The notes under the pieces are model-generated. The model saw only the letters and a list, made by a program, of their open reading frames with translations. It did no database searches and was not told the DNA's origin. Shown in pieces: positions 38,586 to 48,093 of a DNA stretch of 64,000 bases. How positions within the stretch are numbered: the first letter of the stretch is position 1; every line of letters begins with the position of its first letter. The stretch lies in assembly GCF_034424375.1 (NCBI RefSeq), contig NZ_CP139965.1:6448001-6512000 (forward strand), in the 5' to 3' direction. The position numbers and the translations under genes were made by a program. This DNA is from Paraburkholderia kururiensis (GTDB taxonomy: Bacteria > Pseudomonadota > Gammaproteobacteria > Burkholderiales > Burkholderiaceae).

Positions 38586-40807
38586 ACAACCTGACCGGCC
38601 AGCCGCTCGATCGTATCGACGGCGTGCTCAAGGTGACGGGCGAGGCACGCTACGCCGCCGAGTTTCCCGAGGCGCGTCTTGCGCATGCGGTGCTCGTCAC
38701 GAGCACGATTGCGTGCGGCAGCATCGCGTCCATCGATGCGAGCCGCGCGCAGGCCATGCCCGGCGTGCTGCTCGTGATGACGCACGAAAACGCCATGCGT
38801 CTGCCCAACGGCGGGCGCTCGCCGTTGTCGCCGCCCGCGGGGCGCCGGCTCACGCTGTTGCAGGACGACCAGGTGCGCTACAGCAACGAGCCCGTCGCGG
38901 TCGTGGTGGCCGACACGCTCGAACACGCAACGGACGCTGCCAACGCCCTGCGCATCCGGTACCGCGCGAGCCCTGCCGCGCTCGACTTCGAGCGCGCCAG
39001 GGCCGCCGCCCACACGCCGCCGGACCAGCAGGGCCGGCCGATGGCCACGCAGCGCGGCAACGTGGAGGCCGGCCTGCATGAAGGCGCGGCCGTGCTCGAC
39101 GTGACCTACACCACGCCGATGCAGCACCACAACCCCATGGAGCCGCACGCCACGATGGCGCATTGGGACGGCCCGCAGCTCACGCTATACGATTCCACGC
39201 AAGGCGTCTCGGGCGCGCGTACGGCGGTGGCCGCCGTGTTCGGCATCGCGCCCGACAACGTGCGCGTGATCTCGCCGTTCCTCGGCGGCGGCTTCGGCTG
39301 CAAGGGGTCGTCGTGGTCGCACGTCTCGTTGTGCGCGATGGCCGCGAAGCAGACAGGCCGGCCCGTGCGCCTCGCGCTCACGCGCCCGCAGATGTTCGGC
39401 CCCGTGGGCGGCCGCCCGCACACCGAGCAGCGCCTTGTGCTCGCCGCGCGTCACGACGGCACGCTCACCGGCATGCGTCACGACTCGCTCGCCAACACCT
39501 CGACCTTCGAAGACTGGACCGAGATGTGCGGCCTCGCCACGCGCATCCTCTACGCCGTGCCGAATCAGGCCACCACGCACCGGCTCGTGCCGCTCAACGT
39601 CGGCACGCCCACCTTCATGCGCGCGCCGGGCGAAACGCCGGGCTCGTTCGCGCTCGAATCGGCCATGGACGAACTCGCGTGGCGCCTGCGCATGGACCCC
39701 ATCGCGCTGCGGCTCGCCAACTACGCCGAGGTCGATCCGCAGGACGGCAAGCCGTGGTCGAGCAAGGCGCTGCGCGAGTGCTACCGCGTAGGCGCGCAGC
39801 GCTTCGGCTGGTCGCGCCGCACGAACACGCCGCGCTCCATGCGCAACGGCGACGCGCTGGTCGGGCTCGGCATGGCGACGGCGACGTATCCCGCGAATCG
39901 CAGCGAGGCGTCGGCCATCGCGCGCATCCTGCCCGACGGCACGGCCATGGTCGCCTCGGGCACGCAGGACATCGGCACGGGCACCTACACGGTGATGACC
40001 CAGGTGGCCGCGGATGCCCTCGGCTTTTCCCCGCGGAACATCCGCTTCGCGCTGGGCGATTCGACCTTGCCGCGCGCGCCGGTGTCGGGCGGCTCGCAGT
40101 CGGCGGCCAGCGTCGCGCCCGCGGTGCGTGACGCGGCGTTGCAGGCGCGCGCGAAGCTGATCGCCGCCGCCGTTGCCGACAAGGGCTCGCCGCTCTTCGG
40201 CGCCGCGCCCGAAGACGTGACCGTGGAAGACGGCTGGGTGACGAGCCGCAGCGATGCTTCGCGACGCGACCCGGCCGCGGCCGTCATCGCGCGGGCGGGC
40301 GGCCAGCCCATCGAAGCGCAGAGCACCACGAAGCCCGGCGAAGAGAAGGCACGCTACTCGTTCCATTCGTTCGGCGCCGTGTTCGCCGAAGTGCACGTGG
40401 ATGCGGACCTCGGCACCATTCGCGTGGCGCGCATCGTAGGGGTCTACAGCGTAGGACGGCTGCTCAACGCGAAGACCGCGCGCAGCCAGTTGATAGGCGG
40501 CATCGTGTGGGGCGTGGGCACCGCGCTCGAAGAAGGCACGCAACTCGATCTGCGCTATGGGCGCTTCACGAACGCGAACCTCGCGGAGTACCACGTGCCG
40601 GTGAACGCGGACATCCACGACATCGACGTCACGTTCGTGGACGAAAACGACGCGCACTTCAATCCGCTCGGCATTCGCGGCATCGGCGAGATCGGCATTA
40701 CGGGCGTGCCCGCCGCCATTGCCAATGCCGTCTATCACGCCACGGGGGTACGCGTGCGCGATCTGCCCATCACGCTCGACAAGGTGATGCGTCCGACCCA
40801 GGCGTGA
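38582..40807 (+). CDS. paoC: Aldehyde oxidoreductase molybdenum-binding subunit PaoC
   Basis: 741 aa. Molybdenum hydroxylase large subunit: the glycine-rich loop PFLGGGFGCKG, the FMRAPGETPGSFALE stretch and GSQSAASV contact the pterin, and E703 in GIRGIGEIGITG is the conserved catalytic glutamate. Enterobacterial PaoC binds molybdopterin cytosine dinucleotide. No PaoD/XdhC-like maturation gene is adjacent; a MobA-like nucleotidyltransferase lies 6.5 kb downstream at 47293. Confidence 0.94.
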   Translation: MNNLTGQPLDRIDGVLKVTGEARYAAEFPEARLAHAVLVTSTIACGSIASIDASRAQAMPGVLLVMTHENAMRLPNGGRSPLSPPAGRRLTLLQDDQVRYSNEPVAVVVADTLEHATDAANALRIRYRASPAALDFERARAAAHTPPDQQGRPMATQRGNVEAGLHEGAAVLDVTYTTPMQHHNPMEPHATMAHWDGPQLTLYDSTQGVSGARTAVAAVFGIAPDNVRVISPFLGGGFGCKGSSWSHVSLCAMAAKQTGRPVRLALTRPQMFGPVGGRPHTEQRLVLAARHDGTLTGMRHDSLANTSTFEDWTEMCGLATRILYAVPNQATTHRLVPLNVGTPTFMRAPGETPGSFALESAMDELAWRLRMDPIALRLANYAEVDPQDGKPWSSKALRECYRVGAQRFGWSRRTNTPRSMRNGDALVGLGMATATYPANRSEASAIARILPDGTAMVASGTQDIGTGTYTVMTQVAADALGFSPRNIRFALGDSTLPRAPVSGGSQSAASVAPAVRDAALQARAKLIAAAVADKGSPLFGAAPEDVTVEDGWVTSRSDASRRDPAAAVIARAGGQPIEAQSTTKPGEEKARYSFHSFGAVFAEVHVDADLGTIRVARIVGVYSVGRLLNAKTARSQLIGGIVWGVGTALEEGTQLDLRYGRFTNANLAEYHVPVNADIHDIDVTFVDENDAHFNPLGIRGIGEIGITGVPAAIANAVYHATGVRVRDLPITLDKVMRPTQA

Positions 40808-40852
40808 GCAACGCGCTCGAGCGCAGCAGCGCGTCGAACGCCGCCGCGCGCT

Positions 40853-42163
40853 TCACGCCCTGCGTGCCCAGTGCGCAAGCCCCGCGCAGAGCATCAGCAG
40901 CGAACCGGTGACGAAGAACACCGCGTGCAAGCCGAACAGCACGCCAATCTGCCCGCCCATCAGCGGGCCCGCCACCTGGCCGCTGAACTGCGCGGACTGC
41001 AGGTAGCCCAGCATCTGCCCGGTGCTGCGTTCGTCCACGGCGTGCCGGGCAAGCTTCGCGATGGCGGGCAGCAGCCCAGCGAGCGTCATGCCCATCAGCA
41101 CGCGCAGCCCCGCAAGCTGCCACCACTCGGTGACGAAGGCCTGCGGAATCATGACGAGCGCCGTCGCCACGAGGCAGCCGATGATGACGTTCCAGCTGCC
41201 GATGCGATCCGCGAGCGCGCCGAGACGCGCCGCCGTCAACATGCTGCCCAGCGCCGAGCACGCCATGACCACGCCGGCCACGCGCGCGAGCCGATCCGCA
41301 GCAACGCCGAGCCCGCCGATATAGACCGTGATGATGGGCTCGATCGACATGTTCGCGAGCAGCACCATCATTGCCGTGACGAGCAGCGCGGCGATGACCG
41401 CGTAGTGGGCGCGCTGGGGCAAGCGCGCGCCGTCGTGCCCGGCGGCGGCGGAACGAGACCCGGCCCGTGCCCCGGCGTCGCCGCGATGAAAGTCTTCCTT
41501 CACGACGAAGAGGGTGAGGAGCGCGGCCACGGCGATCATCGCGCCGCCCGCGAAGAAGGTGCCGCGAATGCCGATCCAGCCCGGCAGCAGGCCGCCCACG
41601 AGCGGCCCGATCAGATTGCCCGCGAGCGCGCCTGTCGAGAGCACGCCGAGCGCCCAGCCTGCGCGCTCGCGCGGTGCCTGGGTGCCCACCATCACCGTGG
41701 ACGCGGACGCATAACCGCCCACCAGCCCCGCGGCGAGCCGCAGCGCCACCAACTGATGCACCGTGTGAGCCACGCCGATCAACGACATCACCACGGCCAT
41801 GCCGATGGCGGCGCGCACGAGCATCGGCTTGCGTCCGTAGCGGTCCGCCAGCCGGCCCCACAGCGGCGACGTGATCGCCGTGCCGAGAAACGTGGCGCCG
41901 AACGCGACGCCCGACCACTGGATCACGGCGGCCTGCGAACTCACGCCGAGTTGCCGCACGTAGAGCGGCAGGAACGGCAGCAACATGCTGAGGCTCACGA
42001 GCGTGGTGAACGAGCCGAACACGCAGACGGCGAGATTGCGCCGCCAGTAACGCTCGTTGCGCCCGGCATAGCTGCGAAGGGCTGTTGCGCGCGCGGCCGC
42101 GGTGACGTCGGCAGCCGTGCCGCTCTCCTCCACCGTGCCCTCCATGTCGGTCAGCCCGCTCAT
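40853..42163 (-). CDS. MFS multidrug-efflux-type transporter
   Basis: 436 aa from ATG 42163, which overlaps the stop of the upstream MFS gene as ATGA. Twelve membrane segments; loop motif GRLADRYGRKPMLVRA after TM2 and GTQAPRERAGWALGVLSTGA in TM5 (motif C-like) point to the DHA1 drug:H+ antiporter group. Longer in-frame extension upstream lies inside the partner gene. Co-transcribed with a second MFS gene, an unusual pairing. Confidence 0.88.
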   Translation of the reverse strand: MSGLTDMEGTVEESGTAADVTAAARATALRSYAGRNERYWRRNLAVCVFGSFTTLVSLSMLLPFLPLYVRQLGVSSQAAVIQWSGVAFGATFLGTAITSPLWGRLADRYGRKPMLVRAAIGMAVVMSLIGVAHTVHQLVALRLAAGLVGGYASASTVMVGTQAPRERAGWALGVLSTGALAGNLIGPLVGGLLPGWIGIRGTFFAGGAMIAVAALLTLFVVKEDFHRGDAGARAGSRSAAAGHDGARLPQRAHYAVIAALLVTAMMVLLANMSIEPIITVYIGGLGVAADRLARVAGVVMACSALGSMLTAARLGALADRIGSWNVIIGCLVATALVMIPQAFVTEWWQLAGLRVLMGMTLAGLLPAIAKLARHAVDERSTGQMLGYLQSAQFSGQVAGPLMGGQIGVLFGLHAVFFVTGSLLMLCAGLAHWARRA

Positions 42164-43377
42164 TTCGCCCTTGCCGCCACGATCAGGTCGAGTACCAGCG
42201 CCAGCACGAGTGCCGCTGCGCCGATGGCGAACAGCATCGCGTAGCCGCCGCCCGTCCTCGAAAACAGGAACGAGAGGCCATACGCGGCCACCGCCTGCAT
42301 CACAGCGAAGCTCGTGGTGGCCCTGCTCCATGCGCCCTTCTGCGCCGCCGGGTGATGCGCGAGCATTTCGTTCACGCGGCCCAGCACGATGGGCACGATG
42401 CCGGGCGCGAAGGCCCCCATCACCACGCTCGATGCCATCAGCGGCACGGGGCCGAGCCCGAGCAGCGGCAGCGCCACCGCGACGATCTGCACGCCATACG
42501 CAATGCGCAGCGCCCGTGCGAAACCGGCGCGGTCCGCGAGATGGCCGCTCACGAGCGGCCCCACCATCGCGCCCAGACCGTACAGCACCCAGTACTGCGC
42601 GCCGCCGTCCACGCCCTTGCCGAGACCGCGCGCCACATAGTCCACGAGGAAGATCATGTGCGGCACGAGGCCCACTGCGTTCAGACCGTAGCCCGCGTAC
42701 AGCGCGCGCAGTCCGCGCACCGGCTGGGTCTTGTGCGTCGTGTGGTGAGCGTGCGTGGCTGTCGATGCAGGCGCCGCCGGCTCCTCATGCGGCCAGCCGT
42801 TCCACGCAACGATGGTGAGCAGCAGCGAGACCGCGGCAAGCCCGAGCCAGGTCTGCGCCAGACCTTGATGCAGCAGCAGCGGCACGAGGGTGCCCGAGGC
42901 CGCGATGCCGAGCCCGATGCCCGTGAAGATGGCCCCGCTCGTAAAGCCCCGCCGCGAAGGCGGCACGTGAGCGAGGATGGTGGGCGCGGCCATCACCATC
43001 AGCACGCCGCCCGACACGCCCGACGCGAGCCGCCACAGAAAGAACCAGAGAAACGACACCGGCAGCGCACACGCCACGAAGGCCAGCGTGACGAGCGCCA
43101 TCATCGCGCGCAGCACCGTGGCGGCCGGAAACCGCGTCGCCAATGCGTGCGCCGCGAGGGCGCCCGCCAGATAGCCGCCCAGGTTCGCCGCACCCAGATA
43201 CGCGGCGCTCGAAGCATCGAACCAGTGCGCGCCGATGATGGCGGGCAGGAGCGGCGTGTACGCGAAACGCGCGAGGCCGATACCGACCAGACTCGCGCTC
43301 GCCCCCGCCACGGTGCCGCGCCAGAGATTGAAGGAAGCCGCGCCTTGCGCCCGGCCCCGGGTTGCTGCGTAATCCAT
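42160..43377 (-). CDS. YbfB/YjiJ family MFS transporter
   Basis: 405 aa. The N-terminus VGIGLARFAYTPLLPAI and later GFTSGAIFTGIGLGIAASG are typical of the YbfB/YjiJ MFS branch. AAGGAG precedes the ATG by six bases. A His-rich cytosolic loop (HAHHTTHK) lies mid-protein. Follows a LysR gene on the same strand by 160 bp and is coupled to the downstream DHA1-like transporter. Substrate unknown. Confidence 0.88.
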   Translation of the reverse strand: MDYAATRGRAQGAASFNLWRGTVAGASASLVGIGLARFAYTPLLPAIIGAHWFDASSAAYLGAANLGGYLAGALAAHALATRFPAATVLRAMMALVTLAFVACALPVSFLWFFLWRLASGVSGGVLMVMAAPTILAHVPPSRRGFTSGAIFTGIGLGIAASGTLVPLLLHQGLAQTWLGLAAVSLLLTIVAWNGWPHEEPAAPASTATHAHHTTHKTQPVRGLRALYAGYGLNAVGLVPHMIFLVDYVARGLGKGVDGGAQYWVLYGLGAMVGPLVSGHLADRAGFARALRIAYGVQIVAVALPLLGLGPVPLMASSVVMGAFAPGIVPIVLGRVNEMLAHHPAAQKGAWSRATTSFAVMQAVAAYGLSFLFSRTGGGYAMLFAIGAAALVLALVLDLIVAARAK

Positions 43378-43536
43378 CGTCGACTCCTTCCCGCCGGAAA
43401 TGGGTTCCGGCTTTCGCTGGAAGGCAGTCTAGATTGAATCGTTTTGCAACTGAATGACCTCGCTACGGAAGACATTCTTCCGCGTACCGATCGAATCCGT
43501 GCCCCGCACGTGAGCGCGCCGGGCGGCGCGTTAAGG

Positions 43537-44463
43537 TCAACGGCGGTCGGTCATCCGCTGCCGCTGCGCGAACTGTTCGCGCAGACGCGGCGCCGCGAAG
43601 TCGACGAACGCACGCACCTTCGGCACCGAAAGCCGCCCTTGCGGCGTGAGGAGATGCACGGGCAGCGGCGCGTGCTCGTTGTCTTCGAGCACGATTTTCA
43701 GCGCGCCGTCGTGCACCGCCTGAGCGACGTGATACGAGAACACGCGTGTCACGCCATGCCCCGCTGCGGCGAACGCCACCGCCGCGCGCACCGTGTTGAC
43801 CGTGAAGCAGGGCGTGAACGGCACGACGAAGGGAACCGTGGAGCGCCCCGCAGGCGGGAAGCTCCACGAGTCGAGACCGAAATGCGTCATCGCGATGATG
43901 CGATGGCCCGCAAGATCGGCAGGCTGCGCGATGGGCGCATGCCCGGCCAGATAACCCGGCGCCGCCGCCACCACGCGCCGCACTTCGCCCACGGGAATCG
44001 CGATCAGCGACGAGTCGGGCAGATGCGCGATGCGCAGCGCCACGTCCACGCCTTCGTCGATGAGGCTCACGGGACGGTCGAGCAACTGCAGACGCACGGT
44101 GACGTCCGGATGAAGCGCCATGAACGCTTCCAGCACGGGCTGCAACAGTTCCTCGCCCGCGGCCACCGGCGCCGTGACCGTGAGCAGGCCGCGCGGTGCC
44201 GCGGCCTCGCCCGCGACGAGCAGGTCGGCCTCTTCGAGGTCCGTGAGAATGCGTCGGCACGCGCCCGCATAGCGTTCGCCGGCTTCGCTCAAGCGCAGCG
44301 TGCGCGTCGTGCGATGCAGCAGCGCCGTGCCCGTGTGCTCTTCGAGAAACGCAACGGCCCGGCTCACGGCCGCGGGCGAGCGGCCGAGCCGGCGCCCCGC
44401 GCCCGCGAGACTGCCTTCGTCCACCGCCGCAACGAACACCCGTATGGCGTCGATTCTGTCCAT
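43537..44463 (-). CDS. LysR family transcriptional regulator
   Basis: 308 aa. N-terminal winged HTH FVAAVDEGSLAGAGRRLGRS with AAVSRAVAFLEEHTGTALL; effector domain to the C-terminus. The sequence resembles the large DsdC/AaeR-like group of LysR proteins whose targets are adjacent transporters. Located directly upstream of the two MFS genes on the same strand, which it may control. Confidence 0.9.
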   Translation of the reverse strand: MDRIDAIRVFVAAVDEGSLAGAGRRLGRSPAAVSRAVAFLEEHTGTALLHRTTRTLRLSEAGERYAGACRRILTDLEEADLLVAGEAAAPRGLLTVTAPVAAGEELLQPVLEAFMALHPDVTVRLQLLDRPVSLIDEGVDVALRIAHLPDSSLIAIPVGEVRRVVAAAPGYLAGHAPIAQPADLAGHRIIAMTHFGLDSWSFPPAGRSTVPFVVPFTPCFTVNTVRAAVAFAAAGHGVTRVFSYHVAQAVHDGALKIVLEDNEHAPLPVHLLTPQGRLSVPKVRAFVDFAAPRLREQFAQRQRMTDRR

Positions 44464-44764
44464 GTAGTCCCTGATCCAGCCGCCGATCCGGCGCCTGATT
44501 GAGCTGCTGCCGTAGTTGCTACCTTAGCTGCCGACCTGGCGCGTCGAAGCCCCTTATCGAAGTTGCCGCAGTCTACCGCGCCATGCGCGAAGGCATCGGC
44601 CAGCAGGGCATGGATGGGCGTGTGCAGTGGGCGGGCGGCGCGCCGGACAGACACATCGCGGAGCGGGCCGGGGCCACCTCGCGGCAGGCTCTTCGCCGGC
44701 TCCTTTAAAATGCCGTGATTTTTTGCGTCCGCGGCCACGGCCGGCATCTCGACAAGGGGATTAC
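44464..44764. other. Promoter region of fabV
   Basis: 301 bp between the divergent LysR gene and fabV. A TAAAAT hexamer at 44706-44711 is a fair -10 element, without a convincing -35. AAGGGGA sits just before the fabV ATG. Nothing else is seen. Confidence 0.45.
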
Positions 44765-45994
44765 ATGATCATCAAACCGCGCGTGCGCGGCTTCATCTGC
44801 GTCACGGCCCATCCCGCCGGCTGCGAAGCCAACGTCAAGGAACAGATCGACTACGTGACGGCGCACCGCCGCGGTGGCGCCGCGGGCGAGGTTGCGGCGC
44901 GGCCGAAGAAAGTGCTCGTGATCGGCGCCTCCACGGGCTACGGGCTCGCCGCGCGCATCGTCGCCGCATTCGGGTACGAGGCCGACACGCTCGGTGTTTT
45001 CTTCGAACGCCCCGGCAGCGCGAGCAAGCCGGCCACGGCGGGCTGGTACAACAGCGCCGCGTTCGAAACGTTCGCGCGGCAAGCGGGCCGCTACGCGAAA
45101 AGTATCAACGGCGACGCGTTCTCTAACGCCGTGCGCCAGCAGACCATCGACACCATTCGCCGCGATCTGGGCCAGGTCGATCTCGTGGTCTACAGCCTCG
45201 CGGCGCCGCGGCGCACGCACCCCGTGACCGGCGAAACCTTCGTCTCCACGCTCAAGCCCATCGGCAAGACCGTCACGCTGCGCGGCCTCGACACCGACAA
45301 GGAAACCATCGGCGAAACGGTGATCCAGCCTGCCACGCAGGCCGAGATCGACAACACCGTGGCCGTGATGGGCGGCGAAGACTGGCAGATGTGGATCGAT
45401 GCGCTAAGCGATGCCGGCGTGCTCGCCGACGGCGCGAAGACCACGGCGTTCACGTATCTCGGCGACACGCTCACGCACGACATCTACTGGAACGGCACCA
45501 TCGGCGCCGCGAAGAAGGACCTGGACCGCAAGGTGCTCGACATCCGCGCGAAGCTCGCCGCGCAAGGCGGCGATGCGCGCGTGGCCGTGCTCAAGGCCGT
45601 GGTCACGCAGGCGAGTTCGGCCATTCCCGTCATGCCGCTCTACCTCGCGCTGCTGCTCAAGGTGATGAAGGAAAACGGCACGCACGAAGGCTGCATCGAG
45701 CAGGTCGACGGGCTGTATCGCGAGAGCCTCTACGGCGCCGCGCCGCATCTGGACGACGAGGGCCGTCTGCGCGCCGATTACAGGGAACTGGCGCCCGAGG
45801 TGCAGGCGCGCATCGGCGACCTGTGGAATCACGTGACGAAAGAGAACCTCTACGAACTCACGGACTTCGCAGGCTACAAGCACGAGTTCCTGCGGCTCTT
45901 CGGCTTCGGCCTCGAGTCCGTGAACTACAACGCCGACGTGAATCCGGACGTGGCCATTCCGGGTCTCGTCGATATGACCGCGGCGCAGGGCTGA
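44765..45994 (+). CDS. fabV: Enoyl-[acyl-carrier-protein] reductase FabV
   Basis: 409 aa from ATG 44765. FabV is the larger, triclosan-tolerant SDR-type enoyl reductase that completes each fatty acid elongation cycle with NADH. Visible are the N-terminal block MIIKPRVRGFICVTAHPAGC, nucleotide loop GASTGYGLA, and the catalytic Tyr241-x8-Lys250 (YWNGTIGAAK), the FabV spacing. Standalone gene. Confidence 0.95.
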   Translation: MIIKPRVRGFICVTAHPAGCEANVKEQIDYVTAHRRGGAAGEVAARPKKVLVIGASTGYGLAARIVAAFGYEADTLGVFFERPGSASKPATAGWYNSAAFETFARQAGRYAKSINGDAFSNAVRQQTIDTIRRDLGQVDLVVYSLAAPRRTHPVTGETFVSTLKPIGKTVTLRGLDTDKETIGETVIQPATQAEIDNTVAVMGGEDWQMWIDALSDAGVLADGAKTTAFTYLGDTLTHDIYWNGTIGAAKKDLDRKVLDIRAKLAAQGGDARVAVLKAVVTQASSAIPVMPLYLALLLKVMKENGTHEGCIEQVDGLYRESLYGAAPHLDDEGRLRADYRELAPEVQARIGDLWNHVTKENLYELTDFAGYKHEFLRLFGFGLESVNYNADVNPDVAIPGLVDMTAAQG

Positions 45995-46155
45995 GGTCTT
46001 TCGGCGTCGCTTTGTGTTTTTGCAAGCGCCCTTGCTTCGCGTTGTGGCCCGCTCGCAAGAAGCGACGCAACGCGAACGCGAGCGCAGCCGCACGGAAGAA
46101 ATTACAAGCGGGCGCCCTTGCGTCGACGTCCGCTGCCCCTTGCCTCACGCCACCG

Positions 46156-46605
46156 CTACGGCTTTGAGACCGTCAGCGTGACCCGCGAAGCCCCCGCTGC
46201 CGCTGCCGTAATTTCCGTACGATCGCTGCGTGCGCCCAGATAGAAATGCTGGCGCGCGGGCGAGTTCTGGTCGTGCGTGGCATCGGGCAGGCACGCGGCG
46301 ATGTCGGCACCCACGCCCTGCAACGCAGCCGCCGACGATCCCGCGTCGCGCGGCGTCCATTCGCATCGATACGCCGAGCGTGACGGCGTGCAGCGCGCGT
46401 CGTCGCCATAGGGTTGTGCGACGGCGCGTCCGTCGTCGGGGCCGAGCGACTGGAAGCCCTGGGGCGCCGCCGCCACGATGCGTTTGAGCGCCGCGCAAGG
46501 GCTCGGCGTATCGTCGGCTCGCGCCGCCGCGAGGGGAAGCGCGAGGCCCGCTGCCATGGTTGCCGCCGTGGCGACGATGGCGGGCCTGAGACGAGAGCGT
46601 GTCAT
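46156..46605 (-). CDS. Secreted hypothetical protein
   Basis: 149 aa with a signal peptide ending ALPLAAARA. Four cysteines outside the signal (PSPCAALKR, ARCTPSRS, YRCEW, AACLP) suggest two disulfides in the periplasm. GGGAGGA precedes the ATG by six bases. No family recognised. Divergent from another small secreted Cys-containing protein with a near-identical ribosome-site block. Confidence 0.7.
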   Translation of the reverse strand: MTRSRLRPAIVATAATMAAGLALPLAAARADDTPSPCAALKRIVAAAPQGFQSLGPDDGRAVAQPYGDDARCTPSRSAYRCEWTPRDAGSSAAALQGVGADIAACLPDATHDQNSPARQHFYLGARSDRTEITAAAAGASRVTLTVSKP

Positions 46606-46758
46606 GACTGTTCCTCCCTATCGTGCATGCAGCGCTGCAAGCGTCGTGCCGGGCACGCTACGTGCGAAGCGGCCAAGGGTTGCATGGCATCCGCGCCACC
46701 GGCGACAGGAACGCCGCAACTCGAACTTCAGCCACCGCAAAGACGCCCGGGAGGAACA

Positions 46759-47052
46759 ATGAATATTCGCGTCTCGACAAACGCCGTGCTGGCCTGCGCG
46801 CTCTTCGTCGCAGGGCTCGCGCTCAGCGGCTCGTCCCATGCGCAGTCGCGCAAGCAGGAAGAAAGCGCCTGCAAGGGCGACGCGTTTCACTTCTGCGCGG
46901 AAGACATTCCGAACAGGCAGAAGATCGCGCATTGCCTGCAGTCGCACTACGACGAGTTGAAGCCCGCGTGCCAGGCCATGTTTTCGAAGCCGTCGCAACG
47001 GTCGACGCCGTCGCAGCCCGCGTCGACCGGTACCGGTGCGCAGTCCAGTTGA
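46759..47052 (+). CDS. Small secreted cysteine-rich-repeat protein
   Basis: 97 aa with a signal peptide (LACALFVAGLALSGSSHAQ). The mature part has SACKGDAFHFCAEDIPNRQK and HCLQSHYDELKPACQAMF, four cysteines in the C-x7-C / C-x12-C arrangement of the bacterial cysteine-rich repeat (GLG1-like) family; a Ser/Pro/Thr tail follows. GGGAGGA before ATG. Periplasmic, function unknown. Confidence 0.75.
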   Translation: MNIRVSTNAVLACALFVAGLALSGSSHAQSRKQEESACKGDAFHFCAEDIPNRQKIAHCLQSHYDELKPACQAMFSKPSQRSTPSQPASTGTGAQSS

Positions 47053-47292
47053 AGCACATCGGTCCTTGCATGGGGACGTGCGTGGCGGGATGAAACGCGC
47101 ACGAGGCCGCATGGCATGAACGGCGCCGAAGCGCGTGTTCGAGCCGGCATTGCAGCGTCCAACGCCATATCGCGGCGCCCAATGCGTATCGCAGCGCCAA
47201 CGCGACCGCACATCGCCGCTCGCCGTTCGCCACGCTTGCCTCACGACCGGTTGCGCCGCACAATCGGCCTCATTCCCCACCTGGCCGTTCCC

Positions 47293-47883
47293 ATGCCTTC
47301 CTACGAATCGTCCGCGACCGGCGTGCTGCTCGCCGCCGGCACGGGCTCACGCTTCGATCCCGACGGTCTGCGCAACAAGCTGCTCGCGCCCCTGCCCGAC
47401 GGCACGACGGTCGCGCACGCAGCGGCGCATCGTCTGCTGCTCGTCGTGCCTCAGGTGGTCGCGGTGGTTCGCCCCGGCGCGGATGCGCTCGCGCGTGCGC
47501 TCAACGAAGCAGGCTGCGACGTGATCTTCTCCACGGCCGCCGAACGCGGCATGGGCGCGAGCCTCGCCGCTGCCATCGCGGCGACCGGCGACGCGCAAGG
47601 CTGGGTCGTCTCGCTCGCCGACATGCCGTGGATCGCCGTCTCCACCGTCGAAGCCGTCGCGCGTGCCGTCGATCAGGGCGCGCCGCTCGCGGCACCCTAC
47701 TATCGCGGGCAGCGCGGTCATCCGGTGGGCTTCGGTGCGGTGCATCGCGAAGCGCTCGTGGCGCTGGACGGCGACACCGGCGCGCGCGCCCTGCTCTCGT
47801 CGCACGCGGTGACGCGCATCGAAGTGGACGACCCCGGCATCCTGCGCGACGTCGACACGCCGGCCGACCTCAAGGGCGAATGA
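47293..47883 (+). CDS. MobA-like molybdenum cofactor nucleotidyltransferase family protein
   Basis: 196 aa from ATG 47293. NTP-transferase signature LLAAGTGSRF followed by KLLAPL (the lysine that contacts the nucleotide), VVSLADMPWIA with the metal-binding D, and GHPVGFG, all as in MocA/MobA-like molybdopterin cytidylyl- or guanylyltransferases. The family converts Mo-molybdopterin to its dinucleotide form. Because PaoC-type enzymes need MCD, this could serve PaoABC encoded 6.5 kb upstream; that link is inference. Confidence 0.82.
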   Translation: MPSYESSATGVLLAAGTGSRFDPDGLRNKLLAPLPDGTTVAHAAAHRLLLVVPQVVAVVRPGADALARALNEAGCDVIFSTAAERGMGASLAAAIAATGDAQGWVVSLADMPWIAVSTVEAVARAVDQGAPLAAPYYRGQRGHPVGFGAVHREALVALDGDTGARALLSSHAVTRIEVDDPGILRDVDTPADLKGE

Positions 47884-48093
47884 GACGACGCGCGTGCAGG
47901 CACATCGCTTGCGCTGCCCCCTCGCCCGCGAAAATGTCCTACGAAAGCGGCGTGCCGTTGTCTAAGCTGATGTGACCGCCGCTATCACGCGTATGGCACG
48001 TATCACACGTATGGCCGGTATGGCGGCCAGTGTCGTCGTTGCGACAACGGCCGCCGCCATGGCCCGATGTTGCCCTCACCCGTTCCGACGCCC

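Noticed and set aside
43444..44502. 352-codon plus-strand frame opposite the LysR gene
   Set aside because: Antisense shadow; the minus-strand LysR protein shows a complete HTH and effector domain.
47985..48066. Short frame beginning ATGGCCGGTATGGCGG before the PIG-L gene
   Set aside because: 28 codons, no ribosome site, and the sequence is mostly low-complexity GTATGGC repeats.
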